Below, piece by piece: positions 53,055-61,700 of a stretch of DNA of 64,000 nucleotides. The stretch is from CAWEFA01 sp963851385 (GTDB taxonomy: Bacteria > Bacteroidota > Bacteroidia > Bacteroidales > DTGW01), in assembly GCA_963851385.1 (NCBI GenBank), contig CAWKPE010000010.1:186001-250000 (forward strand), in the 5' to 3' direction. The notes beneath the pieces are model-generated. The model did not search any database. It saw only the letters and a list, made by a program, of their open reading frames with translations, and was not told the DNA's origin. Position 1 is the stretch's first letter. The number at the start of each line of letters is the position of its first letter. The position numbers were made by a program, and so were the translations under genes.

Positions 53055-55476
53055 AATCATTACATCGACTGCCAAAAATGTAATAATACCTAAAATAGAT
53101 TCATTATTATCCGTAAATTTGTTTTCCCAGGAAATTTTTTCAGAAAGCAGTAAACATATCACGGTTAATAAAAATGAAATGAAACTACCGGAGGTTTTAT
53201 TCATAACTACCTATCCACCCAGGGTATGCGGCATTGCAACCTATTCGCAGGATTTATTAAAGGCACTGAATAATAAATTCAATACATCTTTCTCTATTAA
53301 AGTATGTGCAATGGAATCAGGATATACAAAATATAATTATCCGGATGAAGTAACTTATGTTCTTGATACTTCTCATTTTTCGGAATATACGAAATTAGCA
53401 AATAATATTAATCGAAACATTCAAATTAAAATAGTACTTATTCAACATGAGTTTGGATTTTTTAAGTCCGCAAGTGAAAAGATATTCCTTCAATTTTTAA
53501 ATGAAATTGTAAAACCGGTTATCATCGTTTTTCACACTGTATTGCCCCATCCAAACGAGGAATTAAAGATCAAAGTAAAAAGTATCGTAGTGGCGTGCGA
53601 ATCTGTTGTTGTAATGACACACAACTCTGCGCAGGTACTAATAAATGATTATGATGTACCATGGCAAAAAATTAATATCATTGCACATGGCACCCACCTT
53701 GTGCCGCATTTAAGTAAAATTTTCCTTAAAGAAAAATATGAACTTACAGGTAGGAAAGTTCTTTCAACTTTCGGACTGCTCAGTTCAGGAAAGGGCATTG
53801 AAACTACATTGGAATCATTGCCTGCCATAGTAAAAACAAATCCGGAAGTAGTATTCCTGATAATAGGTAAAACACATCCCGAAGTAATAAAATCGGAAGG
53901 TGAAAAATACCGTGACATGCTGAAAGCAAAAGTTGAAGCACTAAATTTATATCACTATGTGAGATTTATTAATAATTATCTGGCATTACCTGATTTACTC
54001 GAATATCTGCAGCTTACCGATATTTACCTGTTTACATCTAAAGACCCTAACCAGGCAGTAAGTGGCACATTTTCCTATGCTATAGGTTGTGCATGTCCGA
54101 TTATTTCCACTCCTATCCCGCATGCGTTAGAAGTGCTTAGCAATGACACCGGAATTATCATCGAATTTCAAAACTCCAAGCAATTGGCAGAAGGTGTTAT
54201 TCGTCTTCTGAACAATGAGCCATTAAGAAAGTCTCTAAGCTCAAACACATTGCAAAAAATAGCATCAACAGTATGGGAAAATTCTGCTGTAGCGCATGCC
54301 ATGTTGTTCAAAAAAATAGCCGGTGATAATATTAAATTGCGATATAGTCTTCCCGCGATTAAACTGGATCATATTAATAAAATGACCACCGATATTGGTA
54401 TGATCCAGTTTTCAAAAATTAACCAGCCGGATATTGATTCAGGATTCACCCTGGATGACAATGCCCGGGCATTGATAGCCATGTGCATGCATTTTGAATT
54501 GACCGAAGATGAAAATGATCTGGCATATTTACAAACATATCTGAATTTTATTGAGCATTGCCTGCAACCCGAAGGAAACTTTTTTAATTATGTAGATCAA
54601 TATAACGGGTTCACGCAACAGAATAATACTTCCAACTTAGACGATTCTAACGGCAGGGCTATTTGGGCGCTGGGCTATATCATTTCGAAGAAGGTTTTAT
54701 TGCCTGCACAATTTTCAGTAGCCGCTGAAAAAATCCTGCAAAAAGCGTTGCTTCAGGTGGAATTAATACATTCAACCAGGGCTATGGCTTTTGCTATAAA
54801 AGGTTTGTATTATTATCTTAATGAAATAAACTCAACTGAAAATATCTTGCTATTAGAAACGCTTGCAAACAGGTTAGTTGAGATGTACAAGCATGAGTCG
54901 ACTGATTCTTGGAAATGGTTTGAGGGTTATCTCACTTATGCAAACAGTATATTACCCGAAGCCATGTTATTTGCATGGTTGCTTACCGGGAATTCTCTTT
55001 ATAAATATATAGCCAGAGAATCTTTTGATTTCCTTTTGTCGCATATCTTTAACGAAAATGGAATAGAAGTAATCTCCAATAAAAACTGGTTGAATAAAGG
55101 ACAAGAAGCAGGACATTTTGGTGAACAACCTATTGATGTTGCATATACAATTATGACATTAAGCAGGTTTTATAATGAATTAAAAGACGAAAACTATTTG
55201 TATAAAATAGAAATTGCATTCAATTGGTTTTTAGGAAACAACCGCTTACACCAGATTATATATAACCCCTGTACCGGCGGATGTTACGACGGGCTGGAGG
55301 AAACTCATGTGAACTTGAACCAGGGAGCAGAATCTACTTTGAGTTACCTGATGGCAAGATTAACCGTCGAAAAGTATAAGTTTTTAGATAAACCGATCAA
55401 ACCTCAATTGCATAAGCATAGCAGGGTACACACAAAACTAAGGAAACGTGTTTATTCAACTGATGATAAAAATTAA
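53044..55476 (+). CDS. GT4 glycosyltransferase fused to an alpha/alpha-barrel-like domain
   Basis: An 810-residue cytoplasmic protein. Residues about 48-430 are a GT-B fold family 4 glycosyltransferase: PPRVCGIATYSQDLL (58-72), QHEFGFF (134-140), the donor-site segment STFGLLSSGKGIETTLESLP (about 239-258) and TSKDPNQAVSGTFSYAIGCA (about 335-354). Residues about 445-790 are helical and read like an (alpha/alpha)6 toroid (DSGFTLDDNARALIAM, LDDSNGRAIWALGYI, HFGEQPIDVAYTIMT, CYDGLEETHVNLNQGAESTL). Sugar and acceptor are unknown. Sandwiched between two GH130 genes, it most likely makes or extends a beta-mannoside that they degrade or rearrange. Confidence 0.85.
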   Translation: MKNKIITSTAKNVIIPKIDSLLSVNLFSQEIFSESSKHITVNKNEMKLPEVLFITTYPPRVCGIATYSQDLLKALNNKFNTSFSIKVCAMESGYTKYNYPDEVTYVLDTSHFSEYTKLANNINRNIQIKIVLIQHEFGFFKSASEKIFLQFLNEIVKPVIIVFHTVLPHPNEELKIKVKSIVVACESVVVMTHNSAQVLINDYDVPWQKINIIAHGTHLVPHLSKIFLKEKYELTGRKVLSTFGLLSSGKGIETTLESLPAIVKTNPEVVFLIIGKTHPEVIKSEGEKYRDMLKAKVEALNLYHYVRFINNYLALPDLLEYLQLTDIYLFTSKDPNQAVSGTFSYAIGCACPIISTPIPHALEVLSNDTGIIIEFQNSKQLAEGVIRLLNNEPLRKSLSSNTLQKIASTVWENSAVAHAMLFKKIAGDNIKLRYSLPAIKLDHINKMTTDIGMIQFSKINQPDIDSGFTLDDNARALIAMCMHFELTEDENDLAYLQTYLNFIEHCLQPEGNFFNYVDQYNGFTQQNNTSNLDDSNGRAIWALGYIISKKVLLPAQFSVAAEKILQKALLQVELIHSTRAMAFAIKGLYYYLNEINSTENILLLETLANRLVEMYKHESTDSWKWFEGYLTYANSILPEAMLFAWLLTGNSLYKYIARESFDFLLSHIFNENGIEVISNKNWLNKGQEAGHFGEQPIDVAYTIMTLSRFYNELKDENYLYKIEIAFNWFLGNNRLHQIIYNPCTGGCYDGLEETHVNLNQGAESTLSYLMARLTVEKYKFLDKPIKPQLHKHSRVHTKLRKRVYSTDDKN

Positions 55477-55854
55477 ATGAACCAGTTCTCATTGAGTCAT
55501 TCTTTTAAAAATACCGAAAGTTTGAAAGAGTAATTTCTGTTCCATTAATCTCCTGCCCCACCTAAATCCTTGCCTATAGACTATGTCTTCTGACAACCTC
55601 ATGCTCTTGCATTTTGTATTAATCACCAACCCCTGATAGGACTCATAACCTCAAATCCCGGACATCCAGGAAAGAAAGTATGGAAAGCTTTTTTGAAACT
55701 TTTGGTTAATAAAGTTGGCTTGCCTGAAAGTCAATAAAAAATCTATATCCACAATAAATTTATAATTGTTTATAAGTTATGAATTATATATTTAAGGATT
55801 TATAAACAGATATATTACATTTATAACCTGAATTTTAATTATAAATTGTGATCC
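55477..55854. other. 378-base gap between the GT4 and second GH130 genes
   Basis: No open frame, repeat or clear hairpin was recognised. The last 110 bases are very AT-rich and could hold the promoter of the second GH130 gene, but no exact TAnnTTTG was found. Confidence 0.4.
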
Positions 55855-57329
55855 ATGCAAGTTACTGTAACAAGAAAAGATGTTAAATTTTATCCCGGAT
55901 CCGACCAGGATAATTGCCCGCTTTCTTTATACCAATGACGAAAGAAGTGCAAATATAATCCGCGAGGTACTGGCTATGTCAAAAGAAGATGTAAATATTG
56001 CAATGAGCCAGGTTTTGAGAGGGTATTCCAAACGTCACAGAAATATTTCAAAGATATTTGAAAACCATTTCAATAAATTGTCTCACCTATTTAATGGGCT
56101 TGATATTAACCCGGAAACTTTAGATCAATCCAGAAAAGTGCTTATTGGTTCCTATTTCACAATGGAATATTCTATTGAATCAGCAGCTTTTTTTAATCCA
56201 TCCATTATAGAACATCCTGATCAAACCGAATTAGGGCCCGGAGAAAAAAGAGTGATTTTAAGTTTCAGGGCAACAGGAGAAGGACATATTTCCTCAATCG
56301 TTTTCCGTGCCGGGGTTCTTGACAAGGATAATAACCTGAGTATTGAACCTGTTGGTAAAATGCTGGATGAGGCAGAACGTATTAAAAGACATGTTTATAA
56401 TAAACAATCCTTTACAAAGAAACTGGATGAGATGCAGAAATATTAATAATATAATTCCTGCTGAACTTGTTTTTGATAAATTAGGTGAAAATTTCACTTA
56501 TGGGGAATTGAAAAAATGTGTGGACGAAACAAGAAAGACTCTTCACCTTGCGGCAAATAAAGAATTGTTATTTAATCAAATAATGTGGCTGGCTTCTTCT
56601 CATTATGAACTTGAATTCTCCATTGATTCGGCAATTTCTGAAAGAGTTATTTTTCCTATCTCCGAAACAGAAAAAAATGGAATTGAAGATGCACGTTTTG
56701 TTAAATTCAAAGACGATAAAGGTGAAGTAACTTACTATGCCACTTACACTGCTTATGATGGCATGACTATATTACCTAAGTTAATTGAAACCAAAAATTT
56801 TTATACTTTTAAAGTATTACCTCTTCACGGTGAAATTTCGGAAGATAAAGGTATGGCATTATTTCCAAGGAAGATTAAAGGAAAATATGCCATGCTCTGC
56901 AGAATAGATGGAGAAAATAATTACATTGCCTTTTCAGATAACATTAATATATGGCGAGATGCCAAACTCATCCAGGAACCCAAATATCATTGGGAATTCG
57001 TTCAAGTTGGAAATTGTGGATCGCCCATCGAGACTAAAGAGGGATGGTTGGTTATTACGCATGCTGTCGGACAAATGAGGGAGTATGTTCTGGGCGCTTG
57101 TTTATATGATCTTGAGAATCCTGAAAAAGAAATAGGAAGATTAAAGACTCCGTTAATGATGCCAAATGAAGTGGAAAGAGAAGGATACGTACCCAATGTA
57201 ATTTATTCATGCGGTTCAATTATTCATAATGACGATTTGATTATTCCTTATGCCATGTCAGATTATGCTTCTACCTACGCTACTGTTAATCTAAAAGAAC
57301 TTCTGAATGAGTTGAAAAACTCCAGGTAA
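55855..57329 (+). CDS. GH130 family enzyme, long form (two frameshifts in this sequence)
   Basis: The restored protein has about 490 residues. The ATG at 55855 begins MQVTVTRKDVKFYPDPTRII once a surplus G (55897-55898) is removed; a second surplus A at 56438-56440 interrupts MQNINNIIPAELVFDKLGEN. An N-terminal helical part (about 15-185) precedes the propeller, which has GIEDARFVKF (about 275-284), YTAYDG, ALFPRKIKGKYAMLCRID and CGSPIETKEGWLVITHAVG. No signal peptide. It differs clearly from the short GH130 at 52011, so the two probably have different specificities on the same glycan. Confidence 0.85.
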
Positions 57330-57538
57330 CTTCGAGGAACATTAATAGAAATCAATTTCCAAAATTTACATTGAAAATATTTCTTCCATTGCTTTGATCT
57401 GCTACAGCTCCTAGCAGTCACTCGTTGGTGATAAGTACATTACTGTTAACATTCTGCATAAAACCAAAACCCCAATCTAGTTGAAAGGTTTAAAAACAAT
57501 CAGACTTTGATCAATGGAATCCATAAGGATTTATTTTG

Positions 57539-57546
57539 TATTTTTG
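57539..57546 (+). promoter_or_regulatory. -7 promoter element of the cbpA operon
   Basis: TATTTTTG is an exact consensus match 62 bases before the cbpA ATG. The spacing to the nearest TTTG is too long for a normal -33 box. Confidence 0.4.
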
Positions 57547-57608
57547 ATAAAAAAGGATATCCCGATTATCCTCTATATAAAACCTCATGAATACAATTCA
57601 ATAAATAC

Positions 57609-58496
57609 ATGACTTTCTTAGACTATTATAAAATATTAGGGGTTGATAAAACTGCATCAACAAAGGACATCAAAAGTGCCTACCGGAAATTGGCCAGAAA
57701 GTATCACCCCGATTTAAATCCAAATGATAAGGATGCTAAAAAGAATTTTCAGCATATCAATGAAGCAAATGAAGTATTAAGTGATCCCGAAAAACGTAAG
57801 AAATACGATCAATACGGAAAGGATTGGCAACATGCTGAAGAATTTGAAAAAGCAAGACAATATCAGGAACAACCGCCAAATTCTCGTAGGACAAAATATT
57901 CAGAGGCTCAATCTGAAGGGGATTTTTCCGATTTTTTTGAATCCTTGTTTGGTGGTGCAGCAGGTGCCGGCAGAAGCAGACAAGTGAAATTCAGAGGAGA
58001 AGATTACAATGCGGAATTACATCTCGACCTCATCGATGCATATACAACTCACAAACAAATGTTAACAGTAAATGGGGAAAAAATAAGAATTACTATCCCT
58101 GCCGGAATTGAAAATGGGCAAACTATTAAAATAGCAGGCCATGGTGGCCAGGGAATAAATGGTGGGCCGAATGGTGATTTGTATATTACATTTTCAATAG
58201 CCAATCATTCAAAATTTAAACGTTTAGGAAATAATTTATATACTACAGCAGAGTTAGATTTATACACAGCGGTGTTGGGAGGAGAAATCATAATTGATAC
58301 ATTGAACGAAAAAGTGAAAATAAAAGTAAAGCCCGAAACGCAAAACGGTAGTAAAATAAAGATAAAAGGTAAGGGATTTCCTGTTTATAAAAATGAAGGA
58401 CAATTTGGAGATTTATATGTAACTTATGCTATTAAAATCCCGACAAATTTAACGGATAAGCAAAAAGCATTATTTACTGAATTGTCTAAATTATAA
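57609..58496 (+). CDS. cbpA: DnaJ-family co-chaperone, CbpA-like
   Basis: A 295-residue J-protein. The J domain (4-69) has the HPD motif at 33-35 (KYHPDLNPND) and ends KKYDQYGKDW. A short Gly/Ser-poor linker (SDFFESLFGGAAGAG) leads directly to the two C-terminal substrate-binding domains (about 125-285); the zinc-finger domain of true DnaJ is absent, which makes it the CbpA type. It stimulates DnaK. The next gene encodes the CbpM-type modulator, 17 bases later. Confidence 0.92.
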   Translation: MTFLDYYKILGVDKTASTKDIKSAYRKLARKYHPDLNPNDKDAKKNFQHINEANEVLSDPEKRKKYDQYGKDWQHAEEFEKARQYQEQPPNSRRTKYSEAQSEGDFSDFFESLFGGAAGAGRSRQVKFRGEDYNAELHLDLIDAYTTHKQMLTVNGEKIRITIPAGIENGQTIKIAGHGGQGINGGPNGDLYITFSIANHSKFKRLGNNLYTTAELDLYTAVLGGEIIIDTLNEKVKIKVKPETQNGSKIKIKGKGFPVYKNEGQFGDLYVTYAIKIPTNLTDKQKALFTELSKL

Positions 58497-58513
58497 TTTT
58501 TAAAATGTAAGCA

Positions 58514-58810
58514 ATGCAAACAGAAAATTTAATTTCCATAAATGAATTCTGCATCAACCAAAATATAGAAATTTCATTTATCAATTCTTTACGACAAGCC
58601 GGATTGATAGAAATTACTACTATTAAAGAAGTAGAGTTTATTAATGCAGACCAGCTACAACAATTAGAAAAAATTGTTCGCTTATATTACGAGATGGATA
58701 TTAACCTGGAAGGTATTGAAACCATTACTCATTTATTACAGCGAATAAATTCTCTGCAGGATGAAATTATTGTACTCAGAAACAAGCTTCGTCTTTATGA
58801 AACGGATTAA
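58514..58810 (+). CDS. cbpM: CbpM-like chaperone modulator (MerR_2 fold)
   Basis: A 98-residue protein with a MerR-like N-terminal helix-turn-helix (LISINEFCINQNIEISFINS, 6-25) and a C-terminal helix (LLQRINSLQDEIIVLRNKLR). This is the pattern of CbpM/YccV-type modulators that bind the J domain of CbpA. The gene pair cbpA-cbpM is widely conserved. Confidence 0.87.
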   Translation: MQTENLISINEFCINQNIEISFINSLRQAGLIEITTIKEVEFINADQLQQLEKIVRLYYEMDINLEGIETITHLLQRINSLQDEIIVLRNKLRLYETD

Positions 58811-58873
58811 TAGTTTGACCGAAATTCAGATATAAAAATAGGATTAATATTCATAAACAAAATATGAAAAAAA

Positions 58874-59362
58874 ATGAAAACAAATAAGATGAAAAAAGTA
58901 TTGATTGCGCTGGATTATGATCCAACTGCACAAAAAATAGCAGAAACAGGTTTTTCATTAGCTAAAACAATGGGTGCTGAAATTATACTACTGCATGTAA
59001 TTGCAGATGCTACATATTATTCTTCACTTGAATATAATCCGATAACAGGTTTTCTGGGTTTCAGCGCTACAGACGCATCTCATTTATTAGAACCTGAAGG
59101 ACTGAAAATAGCAACAAAACATTTTCTTGATAAAGTCAAACACCATCTTGAAGATGATAATATTAAAACTATAGTAAAAGAAGGTGATTTTGCCGATTCT
59201 ATATTAAAGTCTGCAAAAGATTTAAATGTGGATATTATTGTAATTGGTTCTCACAGCCGGAGATGGTTAACCGAAATACTAATAGGAAGTGTAACTGAAA
59301 AAGTTTTACATCACTCTTCCATACCTCTTTTCATAATTCCAGTTAAAGAACACAAATCATAA
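58874..59362 (+). CDS. Universal stress protein (UspA family)
   Basis: A 162-residue single-domain Usp. KKVLIALDYDPTAQ near the start supplies the first strand, and the ATP-binding pattern GSHSRRWLTEILIGSVTEKV (about 130-149), with the loop in the form Gx2Sx9GS, is present. A start six codons further on (MKKVLIAL) is also possible. It follows cbpM after 63 bases. Confidence 0.92.
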   Translation: MKTNKMKKVLIALDYDPTAQKIAETGFSLAKTMGAEIILLHVIADATYYSSLEYNPITGFLGFSATDASHLLEPEGLKIATKHFLDKVKHHLEDDNIKTIVKEGDFADSILKSAKDLNVDIIVIGSHSRRWLTEILIGSVTEKVLHHSSIPLFIIPVKEHKS

Positions 59363-59395
59363 AAACAATATAATTCTCTTACAAACATAGTAGTA

Positions 59396-60010
59396 ATGGA
59401 AAATATCTGGAGCTATTCATTAACTGTTTTTATGGCATTTTTTGCCATTATGAACCCTGTTGCCAATATTCCAATTTTTGTTCAGTTAACAGAAGGCCTC
59501 GATGAAAAGAAAAAAAAGGAAATTTCTAAAACAGCCAACATTGTTGCATTTCTAATTGTTTTAGCGTTTATTTTAGTTGGTAAATATATTTTCGAAATAT
59601 TCGGGTTAACCGTTCCTGCATTCAAAGTATTTGGGGGAATTTTAATCTTTTTTATTGGATTTGAAATGCTTCAATCAAAAAAATCCAGCATACATCTTCA
59701 GGAAAAAGCAACTTTTGATGAAGGTGTAACCATATCCCCTTTAGCCATTCCTATTTTGGCCGGCCCAGGAACAATTGTTACAGCTATGAATTTTGTTGTA
59801 AAAGCAAATTATTTTTACGTACTCATAACCATATTAATATTTGCCCTAATCGTTTTTTTAACCCATTTGGCTTTTATTTACAGTAGTTTTATTGTAAAGT
59901 TAATTGGAAAAAGAAATTTTGTAATTATAGGTAAAATCATGGGACTGATTTTAGGTGTACTTGGAGCAAATATGGTAATTCAGGGAATCAAATTAGCATT
60001 TAATATTTGA
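59396..60010 (+). CDS. MarC family integral membrane protein
   Basis: A 204-residue protein with six predicted membrane helices. The family motifs are MAFFAIMNPVANIPIFVQLT (13-32) and SPLAIPILAGPGTIVTAMNF (about 112-131). MarC was once linked to multiple antibiotic resistance but its function is unproven. It starts 33 bases after uspA. Confidence 0.92.
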   Translation: MENIWSYSLTVFMAFFAIMNPVANIPIFVQLTEGLDEKKKKEISKTANIVAFLIVLAFILVGKYIFEIFGLTVPAFKVFGGILIFFIGFEMLQSKKSSIHLQEKATFDEGVTISPLAIPILAGPGTIVTAMNFVVKANYFYVLITILIFALIVFLTHLAFIYSSFIVKLIGKRNFVIIGKIMGLILGVLGANMVIQGIKLAFNI

Positions 60011-60083
60011 GTTGATTAAAAGTTTAACCCAAATCTCCATTATTAGGAGCCTGGATTTAATTTACTCGACATATCTGCAACAT

Positions 60084-60120
60084 ATCTAAATGATTTTTAA
60101 TTTTAAAAAATCATTTAGAT
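60084..60120. repeat. Perfect 15-bp AT-rich palindrome with seven-base loop
   Basis: ATCTAAATGATTTTT (60084-60098) and AAAAATCATTTAGAT (60106-60120) are exact reverse complements. It lies 73 bases past the marC stop and could end that transcript; it has no GC core. Confidence 0.6.
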
Positions 60121-60308
60121 ATTTACGAAAAGACTAAATAAACAATCCTTTAAAAATACTTCTAATTAAAAACTTTATTAATTATCCCTGGGAGTTGCAT
60201 TGTAACTTTTAAAGAAATAACATTATATTTAGTGTCTGTACAAGCATTAATTTTGCATTGCAATGAATTAATTATTATTAATAATATTCTTAAAACTCAA
60301 AATTGACA

Positions 60309-61673
60309 ATGTTATTAAAACAGTCAAATATTTCAAAGAAGATTATTTTCATTGTTATTGCTTTCAGTATTTTATTGAGATTATTCTTTGTATTTATTGC
60401 CCATCCACCTGAAAAATATCTTTACAGTGATATGCAGGGTTATTACGAACGTGCTGTAAAGTTCGCTGTTGGCGAGAAAGAAGATATTTACGATTCTTTT
60501 TATCCTCCAGCAACACATATTATTTACTCAGTATTTATCAAAACAAAAGATCCTTTCTTTTGGATAAAATCATTTAACGTATTTATTAGTATTGCAACTT
60601 GCTTTTTTATTTACCTAATTGCAAAAGATATCTTTAGCAGGCAGGCAGGATATATCGCTTTCACCATCGCCAGCTTTAATTATTTATTCATTGATTTTGC
60701 CGGATACTTAATGTCTGAAACATGCTTTACATTTATGTTGGCGTTTATGTTTTATTGTTTTCTGAAAAGCATAATGGCACGAATGCAAATTAACAGATGG
60801 TTATTTTCAATTTTGGCAGGTTTGTCTATTATCGTAGCCGGGGCAATAAAATCTTCAGTTCTTTTATTCATTCCTTTATTCGGTTTATGGTGGGTTTTTA
60901 ATTTTAAAAAGTACAAGATATTTTTTAACCTTGCATTTTATGTCGCAGGCTTTCTTCCATTTTTTATTTTGCTTGCTTTGCGGTTTCATTCATTAACATG
61001 TGAATATGGGGTTATCTCTTCGAATGGTGGTTTTAATTTCTTTCAGGGACGCTCGCATATTAAGGATGCCAGGTTTGTAGACAAGAAACGGGGTGTGGAA
61101 TATTTGTTTGCTTCGCCGGTAGCTGTTTGCAACCATTACACTTACAATGATTCCTTTCAAACAGGTCCGTATGATTCTAAATTTTTTTACGGGAAGGGAA
61201 TAGAAGAAGCAAAAAAAAATATTCCTCGTACAATTTATTACTCTTTAGACAATTTATACGACCTTTTTCTTTTACCTGATGTATGGCCATCTTTCGCAAT
61301 TGAAAAACCTTTTTCAATATTAATTAAAACTGCAAGCATCCTTTTCATTCTCTTTGTTCTTTTACCGTCATTAATCATTCTAATTATATGTTTTAGATTT
61401 TTATTGAAAGAATTAAGGGTTTTGATTTTCTTTCCAATTCTCACAATCCTTATAACTTCAGTTGTTTTTTATGGCGACCCGCGTTTCAGGATACCTTATG
61501 ATGTTTTTTTTATAGTTCTTGCAGGGTATTTTTATACTGAAGCTAATAAAAAATTAAAGAAATGGTATTCCAAAAGACTTATTAATCAAAATCAATTGCA
61601 TACATACTATAAAAATATATTTTATTTCTTTATGAAGTCTTTCTTGTCTTTTTCTACCTTAGTTAAGCTTTAA
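60309..61673 (+). CDS. Integral membrane glycosyltransferase, GT39/ArnT-like (PMT_2 type)
   Basis: A 454-residue protein starting at the ATG at 60309; an in-frame TTG two codons earlier is less likely. It has about ten membrane helices. After the first helix the loop EKYLYSDMQGYYERAVKFAV (about 36-55) carries the acidic SDMxxY site expected of polyprenyl-phosphate-sugar-dependent enzymes, followed by YPPATHIIYSVFIK. Such enzymes move a sugar from a lipid carrier to an external acceptor. A TAATTTTG element at 60248-60255 may be the promoter. Confidence 0.8.
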   Translation: MLLKQSNISKKIIFIVIAFSILLRLFFVFIAHPPEKYLYSDMQGYYERAVKFAVGEKEDIYDSFYPPATHIIYSVFIKTKDPFFWIKSFNVFISIATCFFIYLIAKDIFSRQAGYIAFTIASFNYLFIDFAGYLMSETCFTFMLAFMFYCFLKSIMARMQINRWLFSILAGLSIIVAGAIKSSVLLFIPLFGLWWVFNFKKYKIFFNLAFYVAGFLPFFILLALRFHSLTCEYGVISSNGGFNFFQGRSHIKDARFVDKKRGVEYLFASPVAVCNHYTYNDSFQTGPYDSKFFYGKGIEEAKKNIPRTIYYSLDNLYDLFLLPDVWPSFAIEKPFSILIKTASILFILFVLLPSLIILIICFRFLLKELRVLIFFPILTILITSVVFYGDPRFRIPYDVFFIVLAGYFYTEANKKLKKWYSKRLINQNQLHTYYKNIFYFFMKSFLSFSTLVKL

Positions 61674-61700
61674 ATGATTAAGAAAACAGAATAGTAAAAA

